Positions 30,272 through 42,869 of a stretch of DNA of 64,000 nt are shown here, piece after piece. The position numbers and the translations under genes are program-made. The notes below the pieces were generated by a model that was not told the DNA's origin, searched no databases, and saw nothing but the letters and a program-made list of their open reading frames with translations. The stretch spans positions 60,401,292-60,465,291 of the forward strand of contig NW_024609880.1 in the NCBI RefSeq assembly GCF_016920785.2, in the 5' to 3' direction. Positions within the stretch are counted from its first letter, which is position 1. Each line of letters opens with the position of its first letter. The stretch comes from Ixodes scapularis (Eukaryota; Arthropoda; Arachnida; Ixodida; Ixodidae).

Positions 30272-33200
30272 TAGCAAGAGTTCGATTGCATACCATTGAT
30301 AGGCGCTGAAGATGCGCGAAATCGGAGATTCCGAAAACTACTAATACTACGTCACGCTGTCGGAAGAAGGGGCTTCAGCGGTGCATTGAAAACATTTTTC
30401 TGCAGCCTCCGTGCACCAAATTGAGAAGTAATCTCAATATTTGTGATCCTAGATACGAGATAAGAAGGATTAAATCTGCTTCGTCAAGTACAGAACCGCT
30501 TCAGTTTCCCTTTAAGCCTGTTATTGCTTTTATTGTGTTGCTTTGACAAAGGGTGTTCCGACCGCTCCTAGTACCCTGAAATTAAGCATCTTTTTCTACA
30601 ACTTTATCATAGCAAGAAACCAAAGATTACTGATTCTTAGAAAAGCAATCTCATCTTAGAAAAAATCACGTTAATTCAACCATTACGTTGAGACCATCTG
30701 CCGAATGTGAAATGCAGAGTGCTCCCTCACTAGCAAACAGTGTCCCTAATAATTTGATACCTCTTTTTTTTTATCCTTCACTGAAAGAAGTAAAACCAAT
30801 CCTGACACCCATTCATCACACTTTACTGGAGCTTTAGTTCAGGTTTTCCAAATAGAAAAGAAAGCCTGATCTGAAGGCGCACATAAATGATAATATATCT
30901 TGGACAATTCAGTGTCCAGTAATTACTGGTAAAGAATAAAATTGTTTTAGTTGTGAGGAGCCCCTTAAGCTTTTGCAAAATTTCTTAGACTAGCTCCGCT
31001 CCATAAATGCATGCTCATTTACGCCATTTTTTACGTCTAAAGAAGTGTGCAACGTCGTAGAAGGAAAAGCATGTCACAAAATTAGACGAAGACAGGTAGG
31101 AATACACAGTAAGAAAAATAAATTAACCAGTTTTCCGAATACAAGCGCTGCTCTCTAGTTATGTATGTAGGGAAAAATATATTTATTATAGAAACTTTCA
31201 AATTTAACGTTTCATATTTTCAGAAGTCTTTTTCTCTTTAAAAAGAATTAGAAGAACGATCCATGCGAACAAGCGTGCCCGCTATTTTATAAATCTTGCA
31301 CATAATAGGAAGGGCATATAATTTAATTACATTATACACGAAAAAAAACGCGCTGTTATTAAATTAATTGTCTGCAATCGTCGGAAGACGGTCGTGTTCC
31401 CTGAAGATGATTTTGGTTAGGAACGATGTTGCATAATAGCATTGATTCCTTTAGAGCAGGTCGTTAAGTAATCTTAAGTAGTTTAATGAGAACCTGATTA
31501 ATATTTTAAAACGCCTTAAAAGGACCAATTTGTGTTACTCATTTTACAGGTTGGTCATTTTCAATATTATGTTGTGTGATTGTGTCTTTTTGTCAAATAT
31601 TAGGCGCACATTAAATACTGCAAAACCGTCAAACAATCCAGTAAACAGCCAAAGAATGTACACATACAATCTGGAGGAACAATGTTTCATTGACAGCGGG
31701 TAAGTTGTGGCATAATCAAAGCGTGACGTTTTGTTCATATTTTAATTTTTATACAATCCAGGATACTGTACAAAGCAGTGCCTATTAATATTTGAAGTGG
31801 ACACCCTGCAGTAGCAATTAAAATAAAATCATTTAAGAGTTGAGATGCACCAACTCACGCGTTTAATAATTATGCCTTATTTGTTTCAGATAATTACCTT
31901 GTTTGTAAGTCATGCTGTAAACGAAGCATCACTGTTGCGTTAGACACGGCGGCAAACATATAAAAGTGAGCTTTGTTCTTTTCAACGGGCAGCTTTTTGT
32001 ACGATATGAAGGTTTCTTTTTAGCTTCACTTTAATGAACATATCTAATCATTACGGTGGATTTTTGGAAGTGAGGTGGGCCGAGTTCGATTTTATTGTAT
32101 TTATACTTACAATATGTGCTCAAATATGTGGTCAACCAACGGAAATAGAAATAAATGAAACATTGTGGAAACTTTACATTAAACGCAATAACTAGACTCT
32201 AATAATGCAGTTGTTATGCATCTGAAGCCAAAGGACAGCCTTATAACAAAGATGGCTCGTGTTTTGCCTTTCCTAAACTAACCAGTTCTCTTGTTGCAGC
32301 CACGGCGCTTTATTGATGAAATTGACCATTAGACGTGACAAAAGTGAATGTCAATGATCCACTAAAACAGTCACTAACAGAGACGAATATCGTGATTGTA
32401 GCTACTTATGATAAATAAACCTGTAAGCAGCCTAGAAATAATAATGCGTTTCCTAGTTGCCAAAGTCACAAATATGTGATTTTTATCCGTTTGAAGATTA
32501 AAGCTACTTTTTTCATTCATACCTTAAAGTCAATGACCTCTTATAGAATTATATTTCTTTCGTTGGAGTGACATGGCATATCCCAATTTTGGTGCAAGGA
32601 ACTTACAGTTTATTGATCGATTACTCGTTCGTATTTCTCTAGTTAGAGGAATAACGCACATGGGCGATTCTTTCAGCGAGAAACCAGTAAAGGTATTTCG
32701 CCGGAGTTTTAAGTAAACATGTGCCCACAATGCCCATTCTGCATCTACACCGGCTCGAGGTGAAGGGTTTCTGCTAACTAGGAGCGTCAAATTAACAGGC
32801 TGGGAAGGACAAGGAGATATGCTTTCTTTGATATGCGGATATTCTCGAACATTGTAATCAAGAGGCCTCCATTCTTCTGTAATTTCCCAGCAAGTATAAC
32901 AACTACCAAAATAAAACAAGCTTGTGTGGTGAGAGTAGCGTTCAGTTTTTCTTCTTATTCTGGAATATCTTCCCTGTGTGAGTATACAGCAAGATAGCGG
33001 GAGAAGCGCATCCACTTTATCGTAAACAATATAGCGGGTTGTTCAACATGCTCTTTCCTTAGTGATGAAATTCCCTGTCTACCACGCATTAAATCGACTT
33101 TCAGAGCCAGTCACATCAAAGCAAACAATGAAATAATATCATACGACCATCCAATCTTTGTTTTGAATGTAAGATCAATTACATTATTTAATATTGCTTT

Positions 33201-33811
33201 TTTTATACCTTGTAGAGGGTATGTGTATTGCGTATTATTTCATGCGTAACTGGTAAAACTTTTCAGTTAGTTCATAAATATTACTTTCAGCTTTACTTGC
33301 AGATCCCAGGCTGCAGTGTAAAAATGGTTTTGGTTAGGTTTAAAAATTGCCGAACGTTACTCAGTATGACAGCATGCCGGTACTAGATGGATGCAAATAT
33401 TATACACAGTGTTTAGCGACTTGAATAATCGGCCTGGCTGTGCTTTGATACACACAGCCAGAAAACAAAACGAGTGCAGCTCCACATAATGAGGGGACTG
33501 CTAACGGCCAGAATTAATATTTCTTTGTTCATTTTCTCTTCTTTCTTTAAAGTTACGTTCCTAAATTTCCTCCATTCATCTCCGTCAATTTAATTTCAAG
33601 TTTGACACTAGGAATTATATTTGATATATGTGAGCTACAATACTTTCCTCGATAGAAGTACATTTTGACAAGTGAAATAAACAACACATTTACAAAGCAG
33701 CAACCTCATTAATGTTATTGTTATTATCATTACCATAATATTAATTATAAAATCGAGCAATCGGTTTTTTCCGAATGCTTTCCATATTTTTAACGAAAAT
33801 CAAATAATTTA
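30272..33811. other. 3.5 kb AT-rich intergenic DNA, one doubtful open frame
   Basis: No repeat structure or known domain was recognised. A minus-strand frame from ATG 33015 to 32530 (161 codons) is long for such AT-rich DNA but has no signal peptide, domain or flanking exon that I can identify. Confidence 0.4.
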
Positions 33812-34370
33812 GCGCCCTCTACAGTCGGTAACCGACCGGAGGCTCAGGTTAAGGACCAGAAAACTTCGCAAGAACGATCCCCACCCAAGACCAGGTCAGT
33901 ACAGTCTTTTTGGCTCCAGATCCAGGTCAGGCCTCGGCAATTTCAGCGGTCCAGGCTCTCGCTGCACTCGCTGTACGCCAGCTCAACTATAACGTCATTA
34001 TTCGCGGTGTGCTGACAATGGTTCCGGTTAAATCTGTGCAAACCATCTGCGCTGTAAATGGAATCGCAGGATCTATGACGCCACTGGCTGAGATAACTGA
34101 GCTGTGGCTGTTCTACTAGATCGCCTCTATCATTCACCATTTGAGTTCCAGCCAAGTGTGCGCTTCTGTCTGCCTCTGAGCGACCGAGCCTGAAAGATTC
34201 CTATCATTTCCACCGAACACTTTTGAGTCGTCCCCGGAGACGCCCTTCTGTGTGTATGTGCAGTGTGGTGTCATCTCAACCAGGCTGCTTCCTGTAAGCC
34301 CGTACTTCTACTATTCCGGCACTTTTGTCGTCGTCCTCTTTGCTGCTGATTGGAAACTCGACAATACAAA

Positions 34371-35399
34371 ATGTCCCCACCTACCGTCTGTGATGTGTGT
34401 GATGTGTCCGAGCCGAAGGATGGAAGACATGAAGTGTGTGCGGAATGTCATAGCGTCCTTCATTTGGGACAGTGTGCTGGTATTGCCGACGCTACCTTCA
34501 CGACGATGGGTGCCTCAAAACGTGAGAAGTGGAGATGTAGGAGATGTCGGAGTGGTGACAGTCGCTCGGGCGCAGGGGCTGCGGATGCTGTGTCTCAAGA
34601 CGACCCCTTCGCTTTCTCGGCGCAGCTTGCATCTGTCAACCAAAAGCTGGATATGCTACTTTCTTTAAAAGAAAGTGTTGACACTCTTCTTACCCTGCCA
34701 GCAAAAGTCGACGCTCTCCTGGCGTTGAGATCCGCAGTGGAATGGCTGCGGACTACCGTTGACGCTGTTGAGAAGTCAGTTACTTTCCTTAACGACAAGT
34801 ATGGCTCCGTGGTGTCAGACCTCGCAGCTCAAAAACAACTGACAAAGAACATGGAGGCCGAAGTCGGGACACTTCGGAACACGGTGAACGAACAGGCTAA
34901 TTCTATCTGCCTGCTTCAGACAGAAATCAATGAGCTCGACTAACAACAGCGTTTGTCTAATATGGAAATTCAGGGCCTACCCTCCACTCCAAAAGAAAAC
35001 TTGAGTGTGGTTCTGTGTGATCTTCCCTCGAAGATCGGCCTCTCCCAATTTCAACCATCTGACGTTCCCTCCGCTCGGCGTCTACCCCCTAAGAAAACAG
35101 ACAAACCTGGCACTGCTACATTAATTTTGGTCAGCTTTGCGTCGGTTTCCCTAAAGGAACAATGGATGGGTTGCCATGGGCGACTAGGGGAACTCAGCCA
35201 CGCCGGACTGGCACCCAAAATATTTTTCAACAAAAACCTCTCTCGGTCTAACCATGAGCTTTTCTGGAAGGCGAGGATGAAAGGAAAGAAGAAGCAGTAC
35301 AAGTACATTTGGACGAAAAACGGGCAAATCTATGCACAAAAAAGCGACAGTACAACTGTCCTATGGATTGCCTCCGTAGGGGATATTGAATTGGTTTAA
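34371..35399 (+). pseudogene. CR1-like ORF1 protein with PHD finger, one nonsense codon
   Basis: From ATG 34371 the frame encodes a PHD-type Cys/His finger (CDVCDVSEPKDGRHEVCAEC, H..LGQC, W.CRRC) in residues 6-62. A Leu/Lys-rich coiled coil follows to about residue 190, where TAA (34941-34943) interrupts it. The same frame then continues unbroken to 35399 with a basic C-terminal domain (PSARRLPPKK..., FFNKNLSR, a KKKQYKYIW run). ORF1 proteins of this group bind RNA and act as chaperones; the PHD finger is a CR1 feature. One substitution separates it from an intact frame. Confidence 0.8.
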
Positions 35400-35434
35400 A
35401 CCTGGCAGCTACATTTGCGCAGTATAGTAACTTC

Positions 35435-38258
35435 TTGTACTTTCAGACTTCGCTCAACAAAAGAAAGGAGAGCACTTTTATATGTTTGCACGTGAACATA
35501 CCAAGCCTCCGCAAATACTGGGATAATTTTCGAATAATCGTTCGAAACATAATGTTTCATGTCGATGCGTTTATTTTTACAGAAATCAATATTCTGGAGT
35601 TTATGCTGTGTCAATACGCCCTTACAGATTACAATACTTTTTTTTCCACACGATCGAAACGCAGTGGCGGGGGGATTGCGGCATATGTTCCTCAAATATG
35701 GCAAGTTTCTCACCTCGATTTAAATTTTTCTCACAGTGAGGTCCTTTCCCTAAAACTTGATAATTCGAATTTCTCTATTTCTCTTCTTTGTATTTATAGG
35801 CCTCTGCGGAAAGTGCTCGACTGTTTCTTGGTGAGCTTGAATCAACACTTTGCAATTTCTCCTCTATGCAATACCCTTGTCTGGTAGGCGACTTTAATAT
35901 CAACGTATTAAACACAACGAACCCTATTGTGTGTGACTACTTAAATATGTTATCTAATTCTGCTTTTGAATGTGTTATTTCGGCTCCAACACGAGAAGAG
36001 ATCTTAGGGACCAAATTAGTCTTTTCATGCATTGACCACATTTCCATACGAACTGCGAATGCTCAAGTGGAATCTGCTGTAATTCTCGAAAAGTTAGCCG
36101 ATCACTACTTCGTGGCATGTCGACTAACAGATAATTTAGCTTTCGAACCTGAATGTGGAGCTTCACGACAAGTTTAGTTTATTGATATTGTTTTGTTTGA
36201 CAAATTGGTTGCCTCGTATGATTGGAAAGGCTTTCTAAGTTCAGTTAACACTACCAACGTGTATCCAAGGTTCGTGGAGGCTTTTAAAAACTTTACCGAA
36301 TCTGCAAAAATAACTGTAATTCTAAGTAGACGTAGACCTAACCGTCAGTGGCTCAGCTCTTATATCCTTAAACTAATTAAGGAAAAGGACCTTCTTTGGA
36401 AACGATGCCGGAGGTCTCCTAATAACAATGATTTGCGTAATGAGTTTCGACAAGTTAGAAGTAAGGAAAACGCAGTAATTCGCTCTGCAAAGCGAATATA
36501 TTTCATACCAAAATTTGAGAAATCAAGGTTTAGCTCGGCTAGGACATGGTCGCTGATTAATCAATCTCGAGGTACTGGTGCTGAGCGTTCCATTGATGAC
36601 GCTGTCGAAAGAAATTTTGGTTCACTCACATTCTCACTAGCAACGATTTCAACAACTTCTTTGCTAAATTTTCTGGCGTGTGTTGATAACTCGTGCACAC
36701 TGAATGATACGTCCTTAAAGTCAGTTTTTCTTCCCTCTTTAAATGAGATTGATCTCCATTCTATGTTGTTTAGTTTCAAAGCAAGCAAGTCCCCTGGGAC
36801 TGATAGCATTCGCGCATATGATCTGCAGAGATATTTCACACGAAGTAAGGATGTTATTCTAGTCATGCTTAATAGCTTTATTACTTTTGCCAACATACCT
36901 GATGGCCTAAAGGTTGCCATTGTCAGACCCATCTTCAAAGGAGGCGCCCGATCGAAAATCGAGAATTATCGCCCTATTTCTTTATTACCAATTTTAGGCC
37001 AAAGTCTCGAGAAACACCTCTTTCAGTCGATGCTTAGCTTTTTGGATGCAAATGAAATCTTTTCACCAACTCAGTACGGTTTCATTGCTGGAAAAGGCAC
37101 GCAGCCAGCCCTTGAAGATTTTTCTGATAACTTATATTCCACATTTGAAAATAATATGTTCGCATGCGCGCTCTTTCTTGACCTGTCTAAGGCCTTTGAC
37201 ACTGTTAACCACAAACTGCTCCTAAGGAAATTACATCGCCTGGATTTTCGTGGACCTTTTTATTCTTTACTAGAAAACTTCCTTTCTCACCGTTCTCAAC
37301 TCGTGTCAATCGGTGGCTTAAAGAGTTCTCTTCTTCCTCTTAAGGCGGGGGTGCCTCAAGGTTCAGTGTTATCGCCTCTACTTCTCAACATTTTTGTTAA
37401 TGACATGGGTAGTGTCGTCAGTGGATGCACGCTCTGCCAATACGCCGACGATACCCTTCTTGTGTCGCATCATATTAATTTCCATGACTCTTTCAAAACA
37501 CTTGAAGAGAATGCTACCCATATAATGGACTGGTTTGCTGAAAACATGATGGACATTAATAAGTCTAAAACAGAGCTAGTTTATTTTCGTAATCCTCTCA
37601 AAAGCCATCCTACTAATGTAACGTTTCTTCTTCACCGGTCTAAATGTGATCCATGTACATGTATACCAATTGAGTCGGTTAATTATGTTAAATACTTGGG
37701 TGTTTATTTTGATTTTGATATCTCGTGGAACACACATATTCAATACTTATGTAGCAAAATACGAGCTGTATCCTGCATGCGTTACAACACTAGTCTTTAT
37801 ACCAGTTGGTATAAGGCTGATGATAGCTCACGCACTTGCTTACAGTGTCATTCGGTACAGCGTAACCGTTTTTGGAAATTGTTCTAGACACTTGCAAACC
37901 AAAGATAATACCCTACTGAGAGGAATACTCACTAGGGGTGCATATAATACACCCTTTGTCAACAACTATGGATATTTTCAAAGCTCTCCAATTGCCAAAC
38001 CTATGTTCACTGTATATTCAAACTGTTATATTACGCAACTTTTGGAATAAGGATTTCAAAACCATGTCACTTCCGTCTCGCCCTTTGCGATGCACCCCTC
38101 GTTTCAAGGTGCCACGTTGTTGGACCCGTTATGGTAAATGCACGCGCGATTATTATGTTCCGAGTTTATTCAACGCTCTGCCGGACTCAATCCTGGACAT
38201 CACCTCACCGAAAGCATTGAAGAAGGAACTTAAGTGTGTTGACTTGGATATTAGTTAA
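35435..38258 (+). pseudogene. CR1-like ORF2: APE endonuclease and reverse transcriptase, frameshifted
   Basis: The endonuclease begins near 35480 (CLHVNIPSLR, the N-terminal motif, then FTEI). It shifts frame at about 35866-35887 into the part with VGDFNIN and DHISI, and meets a TAG at 36175-36177. The reverse transcriptase frame (36193-37887) has the order KASKSPGTDSI, NYRPISLLP, LFLDLSKAFDTVNHKLLL, AGVPQGSVLSPLL and QYADDTLLV, so the YADD active site is intact. Two further frame changes, at about 37830-37890 and 37960-38050, precede a normal LINE C-terminus (YYVPSLFNALPDSI). Confidence 0.88.
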
Positions 38259-38894
38259 TGCAAGCCTAGTACCAGTGTGTGCATAGCGAATTTGCAGGGC
38301 TATTATTATTTTTTTCTCTGGCCCCTTCTTCCCCAATGACTGTGATGATATTTCTATGACTTCTGGCATTTTATTTTACATTTATTTGCTTTCCTCGTGC
38401 CATGTAGTGTCATTTTGTAACTGTGTTTCAATTTGCTTTCTGTTTTTTTTTTGGTTTTTTTTCATGTGTGTATTAATTTGCTTATTCACTGACTGTTTTT
38501 TTTTTTGTCACTGTCTGATGACAGTTACGACTTTTCCTTCTACTTTTCTTTTCCTTAATATCTTTTCCTAACGTCGTGTTTCCATTTCAGTATAGTTCTG
38601 CTGAAATTGTTTAGTTTTTACTTACTTTTTTTTGCTAAGATTATCGACAATTTTGCTTGTCGCTGATTATACTTTCATGTCTATTGGTCTAATAGTTCTG
38701 ATGACATGTATGTGTAGCTTTCTGTCCTGGTAATGTTTTCCTTTGCTTCGTCGTGTTTTTTTTTTTTCTTCTACTTTTGCATTTTTACCGATCCTATTGT
38801 TCTTTTTTATTCTTTTAGGGCGTCATCACACAAACCTTTAGCTGGCTTTGATGTGCCCATACATATAACATTGCATTTGTGATGGGCAAATAAA

Positions 38895-38932
38895 ATTATT
38901 ATTATTGTTATTATTATTTATTATTATTATTA
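38895..38932 (+). repeat. ATT microsatellite tail of the retrotransposon
   Basis: ATT units with a few interruptions directly follow AATAAA at the 3' end of the element. Confidence 0.8.
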
Positions 38933-39351
38933 GCAGTAGTACTAGTAGCAGTAGTGTTGGTGCCTTCTATATGAATTATAGCCAGGTTACTGAATCCAGA
39001 CAATTGATACACTTATTTGCCCAACATTTACTTAGTCATTGTAATTAAATTAGAAGTATCCGGCAAAAGAGCCACTGACGGTAGGGTGGTGTATTCTTAT
39101 TAAGCTAGTTCCTTTAGTTTCATTTCGTAATTACGAATGGGAGATAGTCACGCCCAGCATACCAAAGCGGCGCCGACTCTCCGCTTTCTTGTATAATGCC
39201 TGCCGGCACTGTCCTTTTCGCGATATCTCAAAGATGACGACATGCTTCATCTGGACGTGGCAAGAGTTTAAAAAAGGCTATCCTATTCTTCTGATTGGTC
39301 AATCACTTGGTTAAAGGAAAGATATGCCACGGTCGGTATGCCTAAGATCAG

Positions 39352-39359
39352 TATAAAAG
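39352..39359 (+). promoter_or_regulatory. TATA box of cuticle gene 2
   Basis: TATAAAAG about 69 bases upstream of the ATG, in the promoter block shared with gene 1. Confidence 0.75.
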
Positions 39360-39427
39360 CGTCGCGGAGAAGATACCTTGAATCTAACCCTTCGTTGTGA
39401 ATGAGAAGAGATCTTCCACCTTCCACC

Positions 39428-41038
39428 ATGTTCTCCAAGGTGCGCCGTCTTTGCGGACAGTTTTTGGGACCTTTGGTTATCTGATGTGATCTGCCGGTCC
39501 ACTGGAAGAAATAGCTCGCTCATGGATTACTGTCTTCTTTCAGGTGCTTCTGTGCTGCCTCTTCGCCTACGTGGCTGCCGGCGTTGTGGAAGAATACGTA
39601 AGTGAAGCAACGTCATGCACGACAAAGGGAAAACAAGTGAAAGCTATATTATTTCTTCAAAGGTTTATAGAGCCGAGGCAAACTAATTTCGTGAGGCAGG
39701 TTCAAATAGTAGAAAATTGTTTCTTTTTATTATGGAGATGTAGTCATTAGTTGCGCACAAATAACAAAAAAAAACGCTTTCGTATGTCTTATCAAGCGAT
39801 GCGCCTTTCTGTTGCAGGGAGCGGTATGATTAGTAAAACTAGTGTGTTACACTCAGTTTCACTCTTTCTAAAAATCACCTCTCAGGATACGTCTTCATTT
39901 TTTTTTACTGGTGAGTAGTTTTTGCCAGCTTATTCTAAAAACGTTTATATACTAAAGTTACAGAGAAAAAAAATAAACACACAACCATTTCTGTAATTAG
40001 AAGTTTTTTGTCTGCTGTGCCAGGTTTTTAGAATATCAGACTACCAGTTGGATTTATTGTTGAACTCTGAAACAACCCTGTAGGAGTTATCTCAGAATGA
40101 TCTCAAGCTGAATCTTTTTTTTTTAATAAATGAGAGTAACAAATGGCAAGGCAATTAACAAATTAGTCTCAACCCATCTTACTACAAGGGAGAAACCATA
40201 TTAAACTGTGGCCTCGAATTTCTCGGGTGACACAAAAGAAGCTTTTAGATCAAAGGACACTTTAAAGCTTGTAAGCACTGAAACGTTACGTAGTGTGAAA
40301 TCAGACAGATTTACCGTATTCATGCAAATATATTATTGAAAAGTTCGTTGATGTTGTGTTTGTCAACATATAGGAAGTTGTTACGTAATATTTTTGACCA
40401 TCTGGCCCATGTAACACATAGATCATTACTCCAAATGAATATTCCTGGATCAGATACTGATGACTCTTTTGATTGATTTGAATATAAAGGAAGTAAATAA
40501 ATATTTAGCCGCTATTCTTCGTCGTAAGTTTTCCGTGATCCGCACTAAGGCATAAGATTAAGGGTGCTCGTGAAGAGAACAAAGCAGCTCATTTGTCCTT
40601 TCACCCTTGCAGCCACCTCAGCCATACAGCTTTGCCTATGACAACACCGACGAGTTCGGCACCCGCATCGCCCACGAGGAGAGCGCCGACGCCAACAACG
40701 CTAGGGTGGGATCCTACAGCTACTCCGACGCCTCCGGCATCGCCCGTACCGTTAAGTACACCGCTGACGCCACCGGCTTCCACGCCACCGTCGAGACCAA
40801 CGAGCCAGGCACTAAGTCCTCCGCCCCAGCCGACGTACAGTACGCCTCCTCCGCCGTTGAGGGCCCAGCCCCAGTTGCCGTGAAGGCCGCCCCTGTCGTC
40901 GTGAAGACCGTCCACGCTGCCCCAGTGGTCCACGCCGTGCACGCCGTGCACGCCGCACCAGTTGCCTTCCACGCCGCACCAGTCTCCTTCGCCGTTGCCC
41001 ACGCTCCCCTGACCTACACCCTCGCCAAGCGCGCCTAA
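39428..41038 (+). CDS. Cuticle protein 2 (chitin_bind_4 / RR-type), three exons
   Basis: Exons 39428-39439, 39544-39597 and 40613-41038, phase 0 throughout; 163 aa. The signal peptide is identical to that of protein 1 (MFSKVLLCCLFAYVAAG). The chitin-binding region differs from protein 1 at only a few residues (for example HEESADANN for HEENADANN, GIARTVKYTADATG for GITRTVRYTADASG). The C-terminal A/P/V/H tract is 14 residues shorter and ends TYTLAKRA instead of a GRAKSA type. A secreted cuticular protein expected to bind chitin. AATAAA follows at 41094. No lesion was seen, so it is probably functional. Confidence 0.93.
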
Positions 41039-41093
41039 GTTTGCGAATTTAATATTAATACCTGGATGCATGAGATGTGCTTCTAGGGATGTA

Positions 41094-41099
41094 AATAAA
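41094..41099 (+). terminator. Poly(A) signal of cuticle gene 2
   Basis: AATAAA 56 bases after the stop codon. Confidence 0.65.
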
Positions 41100-41100
41100 A

Positions 41101-42869
41101 GACGTTCGTAAGCTCATCTGTGGCTTGGTTGGAGTGGATGCTACCCTTGAAGTTTGAAGTAAGACACTTTAGCCTAAAGCCCCCTTATACTGAAGGTAAC
41201 GCGAATCCTTCTACAAAACGTTGTACTAGATAATACATCTTACTCCGTGAAAATCCTATGGCCTTGGAGTCGACAGCTTTCGCTTAATTGGAACGGATGG
41301 ACACGCGCAGCCACTGGCTTTTCCCTTTTGGAATGGAGGGGGTGGCCGCCGACATCTATCGCCGTGGGCACCCTTCGAGGCAGCGGAGACAACCGTGTCT
41401 GCTGTCTTGTCGTATCTCGTATACCGGCGCGTCGGCGGCAGCCCTCTGCCTGGGTGCATCACAAGGGCCCGACAGCGTGAACAGGGCGATCCGCATCCGC
41501 GCGATCCGCATCCGTCCTATCGGACGAGGACTGTCTCGACCGCTAGGCGGGGATTTGATGCTGTAGGCGCGCTGTCTAATATAAATTAGCGGAATAGAAT
41601 GCATTTCCCTATACTTCGTTTCAGCTGAAATCCAGACGCAGCCAAGGCTGCGCTCTAATCTAATCAATCAAGCAGCGTCAAAACCCCAATACGCTAGGCA
41701 TGTTCTGCTTATAATTATTTTAGCGATAGTAGAACACCTACAGAAGCGGGTCGAACACCATGGTGGTGCGGTTTTGACGCTGTCCGATTGGCCCCCTCTG
41801 CTCTTAGCGTCGGCTGCGTCTAAACTTATGGTAAAACAAAATATTATAAACTCTTTGACTGCTCTCAGCTTTCGTCCTAGTCAACATCATCAACCTCAAA
41901 TGTTTCTATTTCCTCTCCCGGCAGACGACGCCATTTTAGATAGCAGCAAGAGGTGATAGACACGACTTCTCCGCCAGCGTTTAGCTGAAGCACGTGTCGT
42001 CACTGATTCAGCACGGTTTTCTTCCGAATGCTGATGCAGTACTCGCACGCAGTCGGTGCCCCGCGTTTGCCTCTTTAGGTGACGTTATAACTTAGCACTC
42101 CCTTGTTATTATCTATTGATGTGTCTGCACAGATGCAATGCCGGCAGCAGCGCCATCGCAATGGCATGACGAGAGGGAGTTGAGCTGGTCTATAAGAACG
42201 CAGAAACTCGAATAAAGAAGCGAGAAGAGTGGATACATTGAGCCATCAGCAACTCTAGCTTTGACATTTTCGTTTGTTTCTGGTTGCATTGTGCCTAGCG
42301 AAAGTGCACGGCCTAGCATTGGATTTCTAAAATGATCGCACCAACAAATTTCATTTGCCATGCAAACCGTCCCAGCTTGGCAACGAGGAAGACGGAATAA
42401 TTCTACTTTATTTCGTTCGATCATTGGCTACTTCGTTTAGTGTTTGTCCAAAAGCAGCTAATATCAAATTTACCAGGAGTCGCAAGTTTCTAATTTACTT
42501 TTCTGTCACATTGTGTCTGCATGCTAATAATTAGCTGAGCAACGTTTGCAGATATAACATTGCTTAAAAATACAGCGGCCTCTAGTGCTGAGGGGAAAAA
42601 ATAACTTAGGCTTATTGATAAAACTAATAGGAATAGCAAGCTGCAGTGTTTCAGAAACTGAACGTGATGACGTGATTCCGGTGAAGTTACAATTTGCAAA
42701 CGTGGAATACAGCAGGTATGTTATATAACGCCAAGTTATTAATATCTTACTTAGCAGAACTCAGTGCCATTAACCGGAAGTAGTGAGAAAAGCTAATTCA
42801 TTCAGAAAATGTTAAGCTAAAGAATACTGAAAAAACTTCTAATAGTGTAAAATTGTCAACGTTCATCCA
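41101..42869. other. Spacer without recognised genes; one short inverted-repeat pair
   Basis: A GC-rich stretch (41247-41570) contains short repeats (GCGATCCGCATCC-like) but no domain. CAGCGTCAAAACC at 41673-41685 recurs inverted at 41770-41782, enclosing about 84 bp, a possible tiny MITE. The 5' LTR of the BEL/Pao remnant might lie toward the right side but was not identified. Confidence 0.45.

Larger units (their letters stand above)
33812..38932 (+). mobile_element. CR1/L2-like non-LTR retrotransposon, nearly full length, inactive
   Basis: A GC-richer 5' leader begins abruptly at about 33812. ORF1 (PHD finger plus coiled coil) and ORF2 (endonuclease plus reverse transcriptase) follow in order, then a T-rich 3' UTR and an ATT microsatellite tail. 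The PHD-type ORF1 and repeat tail point to the CR1/L2 group, but clade placement needs a tree. At least two nonsense codons and three frameshifts disable it. Confidence 0.85.
38990..41100 (+). repeat. Segmental duplication, unit 2 (paralogue of 21475-23740)
   Basis: Promoter block, exon 1, intron 1, exon 2, intron 2 and exon 3 all align with unit 1. The duplicated block begins about 60 bases after the retrotransposon tail. Confidence 0.8.
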
